Source: Pseudoflavonifractor sp964504285 | GTDB taxonomy: Bacteria > Bacillota > Clostridia > Oscillospirales > Oscillospiraceae | NCBI GenBank assembly: GCA_964504285.1 | Contig: CAZDDZ010000009.1 | Span: forward strand, 1 to 48,232 | Length of the DNA stretch: 48,232 nucleotides | Direction: 5' to 3' | In this document: in pieces, positions 9,102-21,900 of the stretch | Layout: each line of letters starts with the position of its first letter | Numbering within the stretch: the first letter of the stretch is position 1 | The notes under the pieces: model-generated | Seen by the model: the letters and a program-made list of their open reading frames with translations, nothing else | The model's database searches: none | What the model was told of the DNA's origin: nothing | Made by a program: the position numbers and the translations under genes

Positions 9102-9903
9102 CGTTTTTCTCCTGTTCTATGACAAATTTTTGTCCCTGCCGGGCAAAGTAGGTCTCCGGAAATACCGCCCTTGCCAGCATCTCCTGCTCTCGCAGCACCA
9201 CATCGGTGTGTGTGGTGGCGTGGTGGGTGATGAGCAGCCGCGCCGCACCGCAGGAGCGGGCCAGCTTGCAGCCCAGCTCCCAGGTGGAATGGCCCCAGTC
9301 TGCGTGGGACGGATACTCCTGGGGTGTATAGGTGCCGTCATAGATCAGCCAGTCGCTTCCACGGGCCCAGTCGTCCAGCTCAATACGGCCATGCTCAAAA
9401 TCACAGACAAAGCTAAGTCGTCGCCCGCCTGCCTCCAGCCGAATCAGCATGGCGTCATCCGGGTGGTCGGAAAGACGAAAGTCTGCCGTTATTCCGCCGC
9501 ACAGCTCCATTTGCTGGGGCGGAGTGACGCTGCACAGCGGCCCAAAGGAGGGCGTATAGGGCCAGAAAGGCGGCTGCATAAAGCGGCTGAGTGTCTCCTG
9601 TCCATACCAGCAGTCAAAGTTAGAGATAAAGCGAACCTGCGCCTCCTCCGGGAACACCGTGTAGTCCAGCAGCCCCAGCAGATGGTCGTAGTGCATGTGG
9701 GTGAGGAGCACATCAATTTTTCGGCAAGACTCCAATATCTTTTTTGCGCCGTATAGTCCGCTGCCGCAGTCTACAACGACCGCGCAGTCCTTTCGGCGCA
9801 CGATATTGCATACCGTTGCGCCGCCGAATTCGGCAAAGTCCGGTTTGGATAAGGGCCGTGAGCCCCGAACCCCGCATATGAACAGCTCCAGGTCTCCCTC
9901 CAC
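9091..9903 (-). CDS. MBL-fold metallo-hydrolase (possible phosphodiesterase)
   Basis: The 270-residue protein has the metallo-beta-lactamase fold. The metal motif HMHYDH spans H69, H71, D73 and H74, with later ligands in FVCDFEHG, ADWGHSTWELG and ITHHATTH. The N-terminal stretch CGVRGSRPLS with FGGATVCN marks the PhnP/RNase Z-like branch (often GSRGS...GGNTSC), whose members include phosphodiesterases. Some relatives are found with cyclases, so hydrolysis of a cyclic nucleotide made by the downstream CHASE2 cyclase is a reasonable guess. The start is a GTG at 9903 with AGGAGGA at 9911-9917. It lies 68 bp after the giant gene and overlaps the GAF gene. No signal peptide, so cytoplasmic. Confidence 0.87.
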   Translation of the reverse strand: MEGDLELFICGVRGSRPLSKPDFAEFGGATVCNIVRRKDCAVVVDCGSGLYGAKKILESCRKIDVLLTHMHYDHLLGLLDYTVFPEEAQVRFISNFDCWYGQETLSRFMQPPFWPYTPSFGPLCSVTPPQQMELCGGITADFRLSDHPDDAMLIRLEAGGRRLSFVCDFEHGRIELDDWARGSDWLIYDGTYTPQEYPSHADWGHSTWELGCKLARSCGAARLLITHHATTHTDVVLREQEMLARAVFPETYFARQGQKFVIEQEKNDGV

Positions 9904-9971
9904 GTGGAAATCCTCCTCTCAACGCCGCCGTCGGCGTAAACGAAATGGGTTGCTGCGGGACGAGTCGGCTG

Positions 9972-12900
9972 TTATTCCTCCGACCCATCCAGCTTCCGCC
10001 GTTTGAGCAGGGACAGTCCCACCAGCAGCACCGCCGCGCTGACGCCCACCAGCAGAATCAGCCACTGCCCGCCCACAGCGGGGGCGCGCTCGCTGCCGCC
10101 ATGACGCAGCGAGGTGGTAAATCCCTTTGCTTCCAGCTGCTCTGCCCGGGCCTCCTGGGTGACCAGCTCCTCGTCCGGCTTCTTCACCAGCTCCTCCAGG
10201 TCATACACCTGCCGGACGCCGCTTTCTGGGTTGTAGACGGTGACATATTGGGTTTTCAGGGTCTGGGGTACCGTCTGTGCTCCCGCAGACGGCGCTTGCC
10301 CGGCGCTGTCCGTCTCGCTGCTGTCAGCGTTGGGCACGGCCTCTGCCGGTTCCCCGGTCTGGGCTGGCTGCGCCGTTTCCTCAGGTTGGTCGGGCCGGAT
10401 AGCCGCGCCCGTCTCTGTCTTGTCAGGCTGTTGGGCTGTCTCGCCCGGAGTACCGGGGCTCTCCGCTCCGTCCGCAGTAGGCTCCTCAGCCGGTCCATTG
10501 TTCATGTTCCCGCCGTCAACCGCCTGACCTCCGTCGGATACCGTTCCTCTCCCGGACTCGGTTCCGGCACCGTCGGCTTCAATCTCGCCGCCGCCCGTGC
10601 CGTCTCCGCCGGGGCCGTCAAACAGTCCCTCCGTCCCAGCTGGGGCAACAGGCTCTCCATCAGGTCCTTGAGCGGCAATATCCTCCGCCTTCAGCTCCTT
10701 TAGGGCTGTACTCAGGGATGGGTCGGCTTCCACTTCGGCTTGATAATCCACCGCCGCCAGCGCCTGTCCCCGCGCACCTGTCAAGGCCGCACTTCGGCCC
10801 AGCTTGCGCAGGCTTGCCAGCAAAAACTCCGTTAGAGACACCTGTTCCACTTTGCCGCTGACCACAGGTACACTCTCTCCGGTAAGATAGTCGAAGGCAA
10901 CCAGCTGCCCGGTGCGGTAGCGCACCAAAACAATATGCCCGTTGTAGTCCAAGGTATTGGAAATCTCCCTAATACCGCTGTTGGAAAATTCCTCCGGGCA
11001 GCGAATAGGATCGCCCATGTCACAAAGTGTGCCGTCGCTGCCCAGGATGGTCGTGTACACACGCCCCCCGTAGCTATCTGCCACAAATCCGCCCACCGCC
11101 ACACCGGATACCGGCATGGTGTAGGCCCGGTCACCCTTAACCACCAGCTGGGTTGCCCGGGTGCCGCCCTCGCTCAGCAGATAGGTGCCAAAGCTCGCTA
11201 CCTGCGCTCCCGCCACGCTGCCGCTCCATACAGGCTGCGGCTCGGTTAGGGTAAAGGGAATCACCTCTCCCAGCTCCGCACCGTCAGACGCCCGCCACAG
11301 CGTTCCGCCGCTGTCCAGCAGCAGGCCGTCGCGCATGTGGACAAAGGGCCCGTCATTGGGCAAAGGGCCGCCGCTGCCGTAGCACACACCGTCGCAGAGA
11401 TACCAGTAGCCATCGCCCCAGGTCATAACGGTTCCCGCCAGGGTGGATGCGCTCCACTCGCTCTCCCGCTCCTCCTCATCCAGCGTGAGGCGAAGGGTAA
11501 AGGAGGTCTGAAAATCCCAGGTCATGGTGAGGGTGCGGCTCTCTGTGGGCCAAAGGCCCGCCAGTACAGCAGTGCCGTCCACCTCCACCGCGTAGGCAAG
11601 CCCATCGGGTGTATCGCCACGCAGCTCTAAGTTTACCCTGTCGGCACCGGAGGCGTAGACCGTCAGCTCGGGAAGGGCGCTATGTTGCAGTGTGACCGCC
11701 TCCATGGTAACAATGGCGGAAACCCCCGTTCCATCCCTCTTGAGAGGCTGTGCCTCAGGCAGAATCATACCGCCGTAATAAAGCCTGTCGTTTATGTTGT
11801 GAAGGGTACCGTCCAGTCTCTCGCCCTCCTGCCCCCGAACGTTTTTGTAGGGCGCCGTGCCAAAGTATTCGTTAGCCAGGGATTCGGTTTTCAGTGCAGG
11901 TCCCAGGGTAAGCCCTTGCTTTTGCACCACATTGCTCACATTCCCCGCGCCGTCTGCCAGATAGTAGTAGCCCCGACTTCCCAGACCGCCGCCGGTGTAG
12001 GCTTCGGTCACCAGGGCTCCATTGTAGCCGCCGTCCTCGGAGCGCAGCAGCTTATAGCTTCCGGCCGGGGTCACCGTGCCGTCCTCAGCCAAGGTAAGGG
12101 TGTGCACCGTTTCCGCCGCGCCGTCAGGCTTTGCACCGCCGAAGTAATACCAGCTGTCATAGTCGGCGTGTCGCTTAACCTCCTCAGGCGTCAGGGTTTT
12201 CTTGTACACACGGATGGCGCTGACACGGAGGCTATTAGAGCCATATACCCCGTCACCCACCCGCCATACCGTGCTGTCGGTGTTCCACATATCGGTCTTT
12301 AAGGTCTTTGATGTGCTCACTCCGGCCTCCTGGCCGTTTTGGTAGACGGTCACTCTGCCGTAGCCCTGCGCGGGGTCGGTCTCCTCCACCGCATAGGTTG
12401 TGGTGCGCAGCAGCGGGCGGGCCGCCTGCTCTGTTGTACTGCCGATTGCTAAGTTGGCACCGTAGCTATTGAACAGAAAGTGTTTGTAATCAATGCTGCG
12501 CGGCGCGTGGAACCCGCCCACGGTCACACCGTCGCGCCAGGTTAAGAGGGTATTATGGCCGCCATAATATGGCGAGGCATAGGTGTAAACCACTTCCACC
12601 GTATAGTTGCTCTGGAGATAAGGTGAAATGGATTTCTCCAGCTGAGCATAGTAGGTGCTGTTGCTGCCCGAAAACTCCAGTGCGCCCTCGTTCCAGTACA
12701 TAATGTTCGTGCGTTCACCAATGGTAAACGCGCCGTCGCCTACCTTCTTGTTGTTCCAATAGAGGGTGGCGTTATCCCCGGTTTTAGACAGGTCTTTCCA
12801 TGTGACCGCGTCAGGGTCCATGTATCCTTCGCCCGTATTGTTCCGTGCATCCAGCCAGAGCACCAGAGTATCCTCATCCCTCACCCCTGCGCCATATGCC

Positions 12901-15900
12901 GCGAAGGTGGCGGGAGAAGTGCTCTGGGTGTATATATGCTGCATGACATCGCTGTCCCAATAGCTTTTGCTCCAGCCCATGCCGCCGTAGGTTGTATTGC
13001 GGGCCTGAAAGAACAAGTTTGTGTCGGACAGGTTTTCCGCGGTGGCCAGCAGTACCTTGCTCACGTCTCCGCGATCCGCAGCCGCGGGCTTTTCCATTAC
13101 GCTGTCGTAGGACAGGAGGTTTAGTCCGCTTATATTTCTTGCCTCCACGCCGTTCAGGGCTGCGCCCTCGTATACCCGGCTGTAAGAAAGCTGTGTGCCG
13201 TCGTACAGCACGCCCGGTATCAGCAGGTCTATATTTTTGCTTGGGGTAGCACACTCTACGCTGCCGGTAAAGACCAGACCGTAAAAATTCTCAGGGATGG
13301 GCGCATCGGCCGTTTTATTGGTGGCTGCGCCGGAAATGGACTGGTCCTTTGTATACTGTCCCACCAGACCGCCCACATAGTCCTCTCCCCTGACTGCCCC
13401 GCCGCTGGCACAGGCGGCAAGACTGCGATTTGCGCTGGGGGTGGCATCGGTGCTCCAGCCGTAATACTGACCCACCAGACCGCCCACGCCAGTCTTGCCT
13501 TCCACCGTCACCCCGGAATTCACATAGAGATTACTGCAGTCCACACCCCGGAACCGGCCCGTAATGCCGCCCACGTTGCGCTCGCCCCCAATGTACATTC
13601 CCTGATAGCTGCCTGCGCGTCCACCCAGAAAATCCGGCAGCATATCGGCGGTAACCACAGTTTTCATTGTTGTGGCTCCTGCCTCATTTAGGGAGCCCGT
13701 CACGTAGCTGCGGGACAGGTAGTGATAGGGATAATCACCCGCCAGGCCGCCCACGTTTTCTCTGCCCAGCACCACGCAGTCCACCGCGCCGGCCTGCCGG
13801 TTGTGTGAGGTGGCTTTTCCGGTCAGGCCGCCCACATTGGAATTGCCGGACACCACGCAGTGCTGTGCCATGCTGCGCTCTGCATTCCCCACGCCCACAG
13901 CGCCGCCGATGCGGGTGGCCCGCTCCGACAGGGCGTAGACCACGCAGTCCTGCGCGGTGTTGTACCAACTGACACTGGTGCCGCTAAGACCGCCCACACA
14001 GCCGCCGTAGCTGACCACAGTACAGTTTTTGGCAAGGCTGCTTTGCATGCCCCCGCCGCCTTCACCCACAACACCGCCGACATAGTAATTGTAGGAACCG
14101 TCATCCAGCGTGTCGTTACCGGCCTTCTCGTATACGCCAACCTTTGTGTCATACACCGAGATGTTGCGCAGGGATTGTCCATTGGCATGGCCCACAGCGC
14201 CGCCGCCGTAGGACAGCGCATACGTCCCCGTCTGGGTAGCCCACGGCCGCAGCGTCACGGTAACGCTTGGCGTTGGGGATGCTCCGGGGACGGTATTGGC
14301 CTTGGTGGGATCACCTACCGTCACCTGTTCCAGCTTGCTCTTTTCCGGGCGGCCGCCATTACTGATGGCGTAGCCCACCACACCGCCGGCAAATGCGTTG
14401 CCTGCAATATCCGTTTGATCTATGGCAAGGTCCGAGGCAATTCCATCCAGCCGCCCAATGAGACCGCCTACCTGCTGGCCCACGCGTGAGCACACAGCGT
14501 TGCGCCCGCCCCCGGTGGTCGTTAAAAGAACCTTTTGAATGGCAGCCGTATGATTGGCATAGCCAACTAGTCCGCCCACATAGCTGCCATTGGTCTCCAC
14601 CCAAATATTTTCCATGCGAATGTCCTCCAGCGTGCCGTAGGTACGCCCTACGCAGCCGACATAGCCGCTGCTTCCGCCGTCAATGACTATGTTTCGGAAC
14701 GTCACATGTTTCATATTTCCCTGAAGCTGAGCAATAACGCCCTTCATATCCCCGCCGTAGCGAGTGGGGTCCTTGTCCGGCCCGTTATCCACCGAGCTGG
14801 AGAGCTTCAGATCCACAAAATTCAGGTTGGACACCTCGGTAACCGCCTGAGAAATCAGGCTCTGCCCGCTTGCCCGAAAGGTCACGTCCAGGCCGCTTAA
14901 CGTGGGATATACCGCACTATCACCCGAGGTGCCGCCCTTGGCTCTGCCGCTGAGACGGTTAACCTTCACGTTCATTGTGTGGCTTAAGCCGATGGCAGGC
15001 GGAGCGGAGAAATCAATGATCCCGGCGTTGCCCCCCTCTGCCAGCCAGCCAATTTGTACGTTTTCATAGGCAGCGGAATACTTGGGATCTGAAAAAAAGG
15101 CGTCCCATTCATCCACACTGTAAATAATTTTATACACCGGCTCGGTCAGACTCAGGCGCATTTGAAGCTGCTCCACGCCGCCGTCTCCGTCATAGACCGG
15201 CAGGCTTAGGATATAGCTGTCCAGATAGTGCCCATCCGCACCTGCCGCCGCGCCGTAGGTCACCTTAAAGGAAAAAGCCCGGCCTCTGCGGGTGTCGCTG
15301 CTGGTGTTACTGTACGCACCCAAATCCTGAACCCCCGCAATGATCTCGCCCGAACCCGAAAATCCGGGATTTCCCATAACCTTCGCCCCGGTGACGGCCA
15401 TGCTCTCCCAATCGGCCAGCTCCCCAAAGGGAGCGGTGGTAATGTCGGATCGGTCGCTGAATATGGCCAGAGTTACCTCAAAGGTCTCAATGGTCTCGTG
15501 ATTGATGATGCCAACGCGGCTTAGCACCGAGGTGCTTACATAGCCGATTTCCATGTCCGGCTGGTCATAGAGGAGCTGACCGGTCTCGCCCAGCACCAGC
15601 TTAGGCAGGTATCCCTCCTCCACGGCTTTGACGGTGCTCCCGCCGCTCAAAAGTCCGGATATAGCGCTTCCGGTCAGGTCATAACCGTCGGAAATACCCA
15701 TGACTCCCGACCACGCCTTACTCTGGCACAGCTCGCTGCTGCTGAGCAGGGAGGTTGCGCCATCCGCGTCATCCCAGACTCCGAACTGGTAAATGCTCTC
15801 CCCCTTCCCGGGTGCCTCTGGGTCCACATAGGTAATATACTGCCCGGAGAAGGCATAGTTGGCGTTGCGAATTGCCTCGTCATAGTTTGTGTTGGAGCAG

Positions 15901-18900
15901 ATACGGTGGACTCCTCCGGCTGCGAGAGAACGGGTCACCACCGTGGAGGTAGTAAAGTTGTTGGTGAGCTTTCCGTCCCCGTGGTAGCCCACCACGCCGC
16001 CGGCAAAATCGGCCACCGTCATCACCGAGGCGGCAGACCAGCAGCCCGTCAAGCTTCCGCCTGCAAGCTGACCCACCACGCCGCCCACCCGGCTGGCACC
16101 CGCGTCCACAAGGCCGGTGGTATACGAGTTTAAAATCGTCGTGGCGCCGGCGTATCCCACCAGACCGCCCACGCCATTGGCTTCATACACATCGTCGGCA
16201 CGAACTGTCGCATCGGCGGCAAAGCAGCCCTCCAGCACGCTGTTTGCCGCATAGCCCACCAGGCCGCCCACGCTGACAGTGTAGTTATCCATGGGGGTGG
16301 GACGATAGGTGGTAATTTCCACCCGCCGGGACGAACATCCCCTCAGGCTGGTGCTGTTGGCCTGGCCCACCAGTGCGCCCAGGTATGTGGTGCCGTAAAA
16401 ACTGCTCTCCCGCACATGGCAGTTTTCCAGAACAGCGCCCGCACCGGCGCTGGCCACTACGCCGCTGTACCCGCTTTTCACGCTGGCAAGCAGGCGCCCG
16501 TCGGGGTCCGGCATTGTTTGAAACTGCTGAAACACCAGGTTTTTCATGGTGCCCAGCAGGCTTGCCATCAATGAGGCACGGCCATTGCCGTCACGTCCGG
16601 CCAGCACCTTACCGTCAGGCCCTAAATTACCCACGCCTGAAATCTTATGCATTCCGGAGAGCGGACCCCGAATCTCAATGGTACGGGGTGCACCTGCGGC
16701 GTCCTTTATGGTCTGGCCCGCCTCGGTTGTCAGCTCCCGCTGCTCAAGGGGATAAATGCCCCCGTCCAGCGAGCCATAAAAGCTTCTGGCACAATACCAG
16801 TCGCTGTGGGTCATGCTCTGGGAAAAGTCCAAGTCCGCCGTCAGAAGATAGTTGCCGTAAATGCTGGAGGTGGGACTCACCATTGCGCTCTTCCAGTCAT
16901 CCGCCGAACCGATTTCCCTCCAGAAGGAGGCTTTAATTACCTGTGCGCCGCTTTGTCCGGCGAACCCCTGACTGCCGCCCGTCCAGCTGACTGAGGTAAT
17001 GGTATAGCTGCTGTCCGGCAGGGCGGCTCCGCTTTCGGGCAGAGATAGCAGTAAATCCACCCGGTAGTTGTTCTCCACCGCCCGCTGGGCTAAAACTTCT
17101 ACATCCAGCGCCACGTTATTGCGGTCCATCACGGTAAAATCCGTCACCTGCGCGCCGGAGGTCACATAGGGAAAGGTGAGGGTGACGGTAACCAGCGCCT
17201 CCCGCGTGCCCTGAAGGCGCACCTCGTTGTGCTGCACCTCCACGCTTCCTGCCACAGCGCGGGGCAATGCCACCTTTGGCTGCACATCGGCCCCAAAGCA
17301 GGATGGCAGAATCAGTTGGGGGTAAAAGCCCCCCTCCACATTATCCCGGATGGCAAAACGAGCTCCGTCCGCACCCAGAGCATTGGAATACCACTGATAG
17401 TCATGCAGACTCTCCACACTTCCCCGGACGTTAAAGCCGGCGATGGTGCCGTCTGTGCCGGTATACTGGCTGTATGGGTCGGCCGCCTTGGAGAAATAGG
17501 TCAGGTTTTCCGCTGAATAGCGGCCCGAAACACTGCCCACGGCAGGCCCACGGTCAATCATATAGCTCCACTGATCCCGCACCGGGTCGTGGTCCAGCCG
17601 GTCTCCGGTGGCAAAGGCGCCCCGCAGCACTCCCTGATTGCTGCCAACCAGCACTCCGGTGCTCCCTGTGCCGGTGGTAGAGGTTTCGTAATTGGGGTTT
17701 GCGTTTACACCGCTGCCTTTATAGTCCGCGTTAGAGCGGTCGGTGGACGCATCCGCCGACTGAACTGCCACATCGCCCACGGCAAACACATTGCTGATAG
17801 AACCCCGGGTACTGTTGATGCCCACACCAAGACTCACATAGGAGCTGTTTGTACTCAGCACAGTACCATCGGTGTTCTTCCACACATGTTCCAGCCGGGC
17901 TGCACGGGTAGCTCCGCCGGGTTCCGTTATGGCTTGGCAGGCAACGTAGCCGTTGGAGACCACGCCGTAGTTTTCCGTGCAAATTAAGCCTACATAGTAG
18001 CCCACTCTCACATCCTTCATAAGCCGAACCACAAAGCCGTCAATTACACCGTGGTTATACCGCGCCAACCCGCCTGCGTGAGTAATGTCCATTCCGTAAA
18101 GGTAGCTGGTAGGGTTATAGTTTAAGATAATGTTCTGCAAAGATCCGTAATTAAACTGCGTCACCGCCGCTGTGCTGCTCATGGGGGCAGTAGCGCTAAA
18201 GGAGGCTGCGTTATAGTTCATGACCAAATTTTTAACCACGCCACCTGCGCTGATGCGGTAAAACAGGGGTGCTCCGGTCTCGCTCTCCAGGGTGTGCCCC
18301 CGGAAGTCGATGGTTCCGGTAAAGGGTCGGTCGCTGCCCAGAATAGAGCCGGTCATACCTGCAATATCCGCCGTGACAATATAGCTGCCGGCAGGGTCGT
18401 TGCGCACGCTCTTCAGGTCTGCCAAAGTGGAGATGGTTCGCACCACCCGATTTGTTGTAAAGTAGAGGGTACTTAGCTTTACCGATCCGCCCTTCCATCC
18501 GGCAGGTGAGATGGTCAGCGTGGCCATAAAGCCCATGCCCGGCGTCAGGTCGTAGAAGGAGAGTACCTGTGTAATATCCAGCTTACCGTCCTTCATATCA
18601 TTCGGCCCCACTGCAAAGGTCTGCGGCTCACCCAGCGGTACGAAGGATTGCTTGCTCAGGTCGTCCGCGTCTGACACTGCGGATGTGGTGGTGTAAAGGG
18701 CCACGGAATATTTTCCGTCCCGCAAAAGCTGGGCCGCGGACTGGTCGGTCAGCCGGGTACTTACCGTGGCCTGCAGCCGATCCTGTACCGCCTGGAGGTA
18801 GAGCTTCATAGACAGCATGGAGGTATCCAGTGTGGGCCCTGAGGGGTCCATTTGGCTCATCATCAGATTGAAGCGGCAATAGGCCGCGCTGAAGGGCGCC

Positions 18901-21900
18901 CGGATAACACTGGTTTGGTTGCTCACGTCATACCGACCGATAAACACGTAGTCCTTGTTATAAAAGAACACACTGCCTGCACTGCGGTTGCTGCCCAGCT
19001 GCGAGCCGTCCACCGGTCCATTTGGGTCGCGGCCAGTAAGCTCGTAATATGAGCCGCTGGTCACCGGGATATAGTCTGCGGTGTAGGCACTGACAGGAGC
19101 CTGATAGGGGCTGTTGCTGTTATTGAGGGCCATGCCCTCTGAAATACGCAGCTCATCTGTTACCAGCTGCTCCTTTTCCGTGGTGCGCCCCTCGTCGTAC
19201 CGGTCCAGGTACAGTCCGTCCACAGCCTGTGCATTATAGGCAGAAATTCGCATATAGCAAATGCGATCTGCATTGGCGTTATTGGTGGTTTCCTGGCTGG
19301 GCACGGCAAACACGCTGCCGGAAAAATAGTAGTCATTTCCCCACGCAGTATACTGCTGCAACACGCCTGCCGTGTCCTTGTAGTAAAATGTCACCCTGCC
19401 ATAGCCGCTGTAACCGGGACAATTCATAATGTACTTTTCCCCGGGCATCACGGCAATAAAGCGGGAGGTCCAACAGTCCGCCAGCAGTTTCTGAGTGTCC
19501 GTACTGTTGGGATAGCCGTTTTGAATATGACGTATTGTCAGCTTTCCGGTTTCTCCGGTGGCAAGTGTTTTAACCTCACTAAGCTCCTTCTCCTCCACCT
19601 GCGCCAGATACCGGTCGATGATGGCCTGGGACTGCGTGGGGTCAGGGGTTCCGTCCTCCAGAAGATCGCAGTAGTAGTACAGACTTGAGCCGCTCTGCCA
19701 CACGCCGGTGTAGAAGTCTGTCGCCGTGAGAATACCCAGAGTGTTGGCAGTCTCTCCGTCCGGCCCACGGTAAAGCTGGTTAATGCCGCTCAGTGACAGA
19801 TCTCCTACCACGCTCTCACCGGTGGTAAAGCTGTACACATAAGGCTCGCTAAGATTTTGCGGTGTCTCATAGAGCAGGCTGCGGTTCAGCTCCACACCGC
19901 CGGCACTGCCCACGGCGTATTTTAACGCGCAGAATACCAATCGGTATGTCTTATCTCTGGTTAGACCGGAGAGCCGCAGCGAATCCAGCGCTTCCGCCGA
20001 ATTAATGTAGGTGCTTGCCACCAACACGCCTGCCTCGTCCAGCACCCTAACCTGCACATTTTTTCCGCCTCGGTCCGCGTCGTCGGGCAGAATACAGTCA
20101 TCCAGATCCAGAAGGGACAGGTCATAAAGCTCAATAAAGTCGGTGGATACAAAGGCATTGCTAAAGCGCACCTGGGCCTCTGCACTCAAGGTCGTAAAGT
20201 TTACCTGCTTGCTGCTCCCGCTGGTGACGTCCTCCTGAGTGCCGCCCTGATTGGCCATGGTAGTAAAGCGACCGATATAGTCGGTTCTGGGCGCCAGCTC
20301 CAGCAGTGTTCCCGGGGTCTCCCCCTCCCTCCACTCCAAGCTTCCGCCCAGGGTAAGGGTAAGCCAGCAGTCATCTTTGGCCGTGGTAGCCGCAGTGGCC
20401 AGCAGATACTGCCAGACCGTGTTTTTCTCGGGTACAGGCGGCTTTTGGGCTGTAAATCCCAGCATGGCGCGCACCGTATCCGCTGTGTCATTTAGACGCA
20501 GCTCAATTTCGGCAACGCCCTCAAAGCGCCCCGTTTCACTGTTTTGCACCAAATTCAGCGGCACCTTCTCCAGCTCGTCCCTGGAAAGGCTCAGCTTTTG
20601 CACTTCCCCGCCGCCATTCTTCTGCCGTACGGTAAAAATCACTTCATCCAGCAGCGGTAGCAGCCGCTGGTCGGCGCTGTTCATACGGAACTTCAGCCGC
20701 CCGGTGGTCTGGGTCAGCTCATCTACCTCGGCCGTGTAGGAGATGGTGCCCAGGTTGGACAGGGAGGCCGTCAGGAAATCGGTGGTTTTTTTCAGTGTCT
20801 CGTCGTAGTGGGTACGGTTATCGTCCACATTATAGTCTCCGCAGAGCACTCCGGCGGTATAGCTGGTCAGGACGGGCAGATTGGTGAGTACCCACCCGGT
20901 GTTTACGTTAGTCACCGACCCGTCGCTATTCACCGTGATGGGCAGGAAGCGCCCCTTCACTTTGTTCGCCGCCGTGCCGGTGGAGGGATAGCCCTCCAGC
21001 TCGACGGCGTTGGCGGGAATGACTGCCTTGCCCTTCTCCACCAGATAGAGTCCTGCAATCTGTTTGTCGCCCATAACCCCGTCGTGGGGGTTGGGGCCTA
21101 TGGGGGCGTTCTCCGGGTTTTTCCAGCTTACCTGGATTAAGGTGCTGCCTGCAATGTTGCTCTTGGCCGGAACTGTAATGGCAACGGTGGGTGCCTGGCT
21201 GCATGTATTTCCGCTGCCCGCCGTGTCGCCCGCCAGCCCGAATTGATTTCCGTAGCGGTCCAGCAGGGTGATGGTATAGTCATACGCAGTACCCGAGCGC
21301 AGCGCGTCCGGCGTCTCCCAGTGGGAGAGGGTAAACCCCTCCCGCAGAAGGCGCAGTGCAGCGCTGTCCATAACCATCGGCGTCTCGTTATGGGAGACGG
21401 TGGCCTTGGCCAGTACCTGGAAGGAGTTAATATAGGTCTCTGCCTTCAGGGGGTCTGCGTTGGGGTGGGTGGTCACGCCGCCTACCTCGGTAACGGTGCC
21501 GTTTTTAATGTTGTCCAGCACCAGATTCCGCATTTGCAGACTGTTGGAGTAGACCTCCACCGCAGTCCCTCCGGCAGGGGTACGGCCGTGGTCGTAGAAG
21601 GAGAGGGAGATGGGCTCCAGTTCCGAAAATTCTCCCGTTCGCGCCCTGCCCACCTCCAGCGTCTTGCTCTGCGGATAGCCCAGCTTGTCGGTGTATTTGT
21701 AGGATGCGGTAATGTGGTGCTCGGTGTTCGGTTTGAGCTGACCCAATGCCACGGTACCGGAGGTGGTGATAATCCGCCGCAGCACCTGAACCTCGCTTCC
21801 GTTTTCACCGACCTCATAGATGTAAATCTGTACGCCGCCCTTTAGCACATTGGCGGGATCGGACACGATGGCGGTCACCGAGACGGTATAGACCCAGGAC

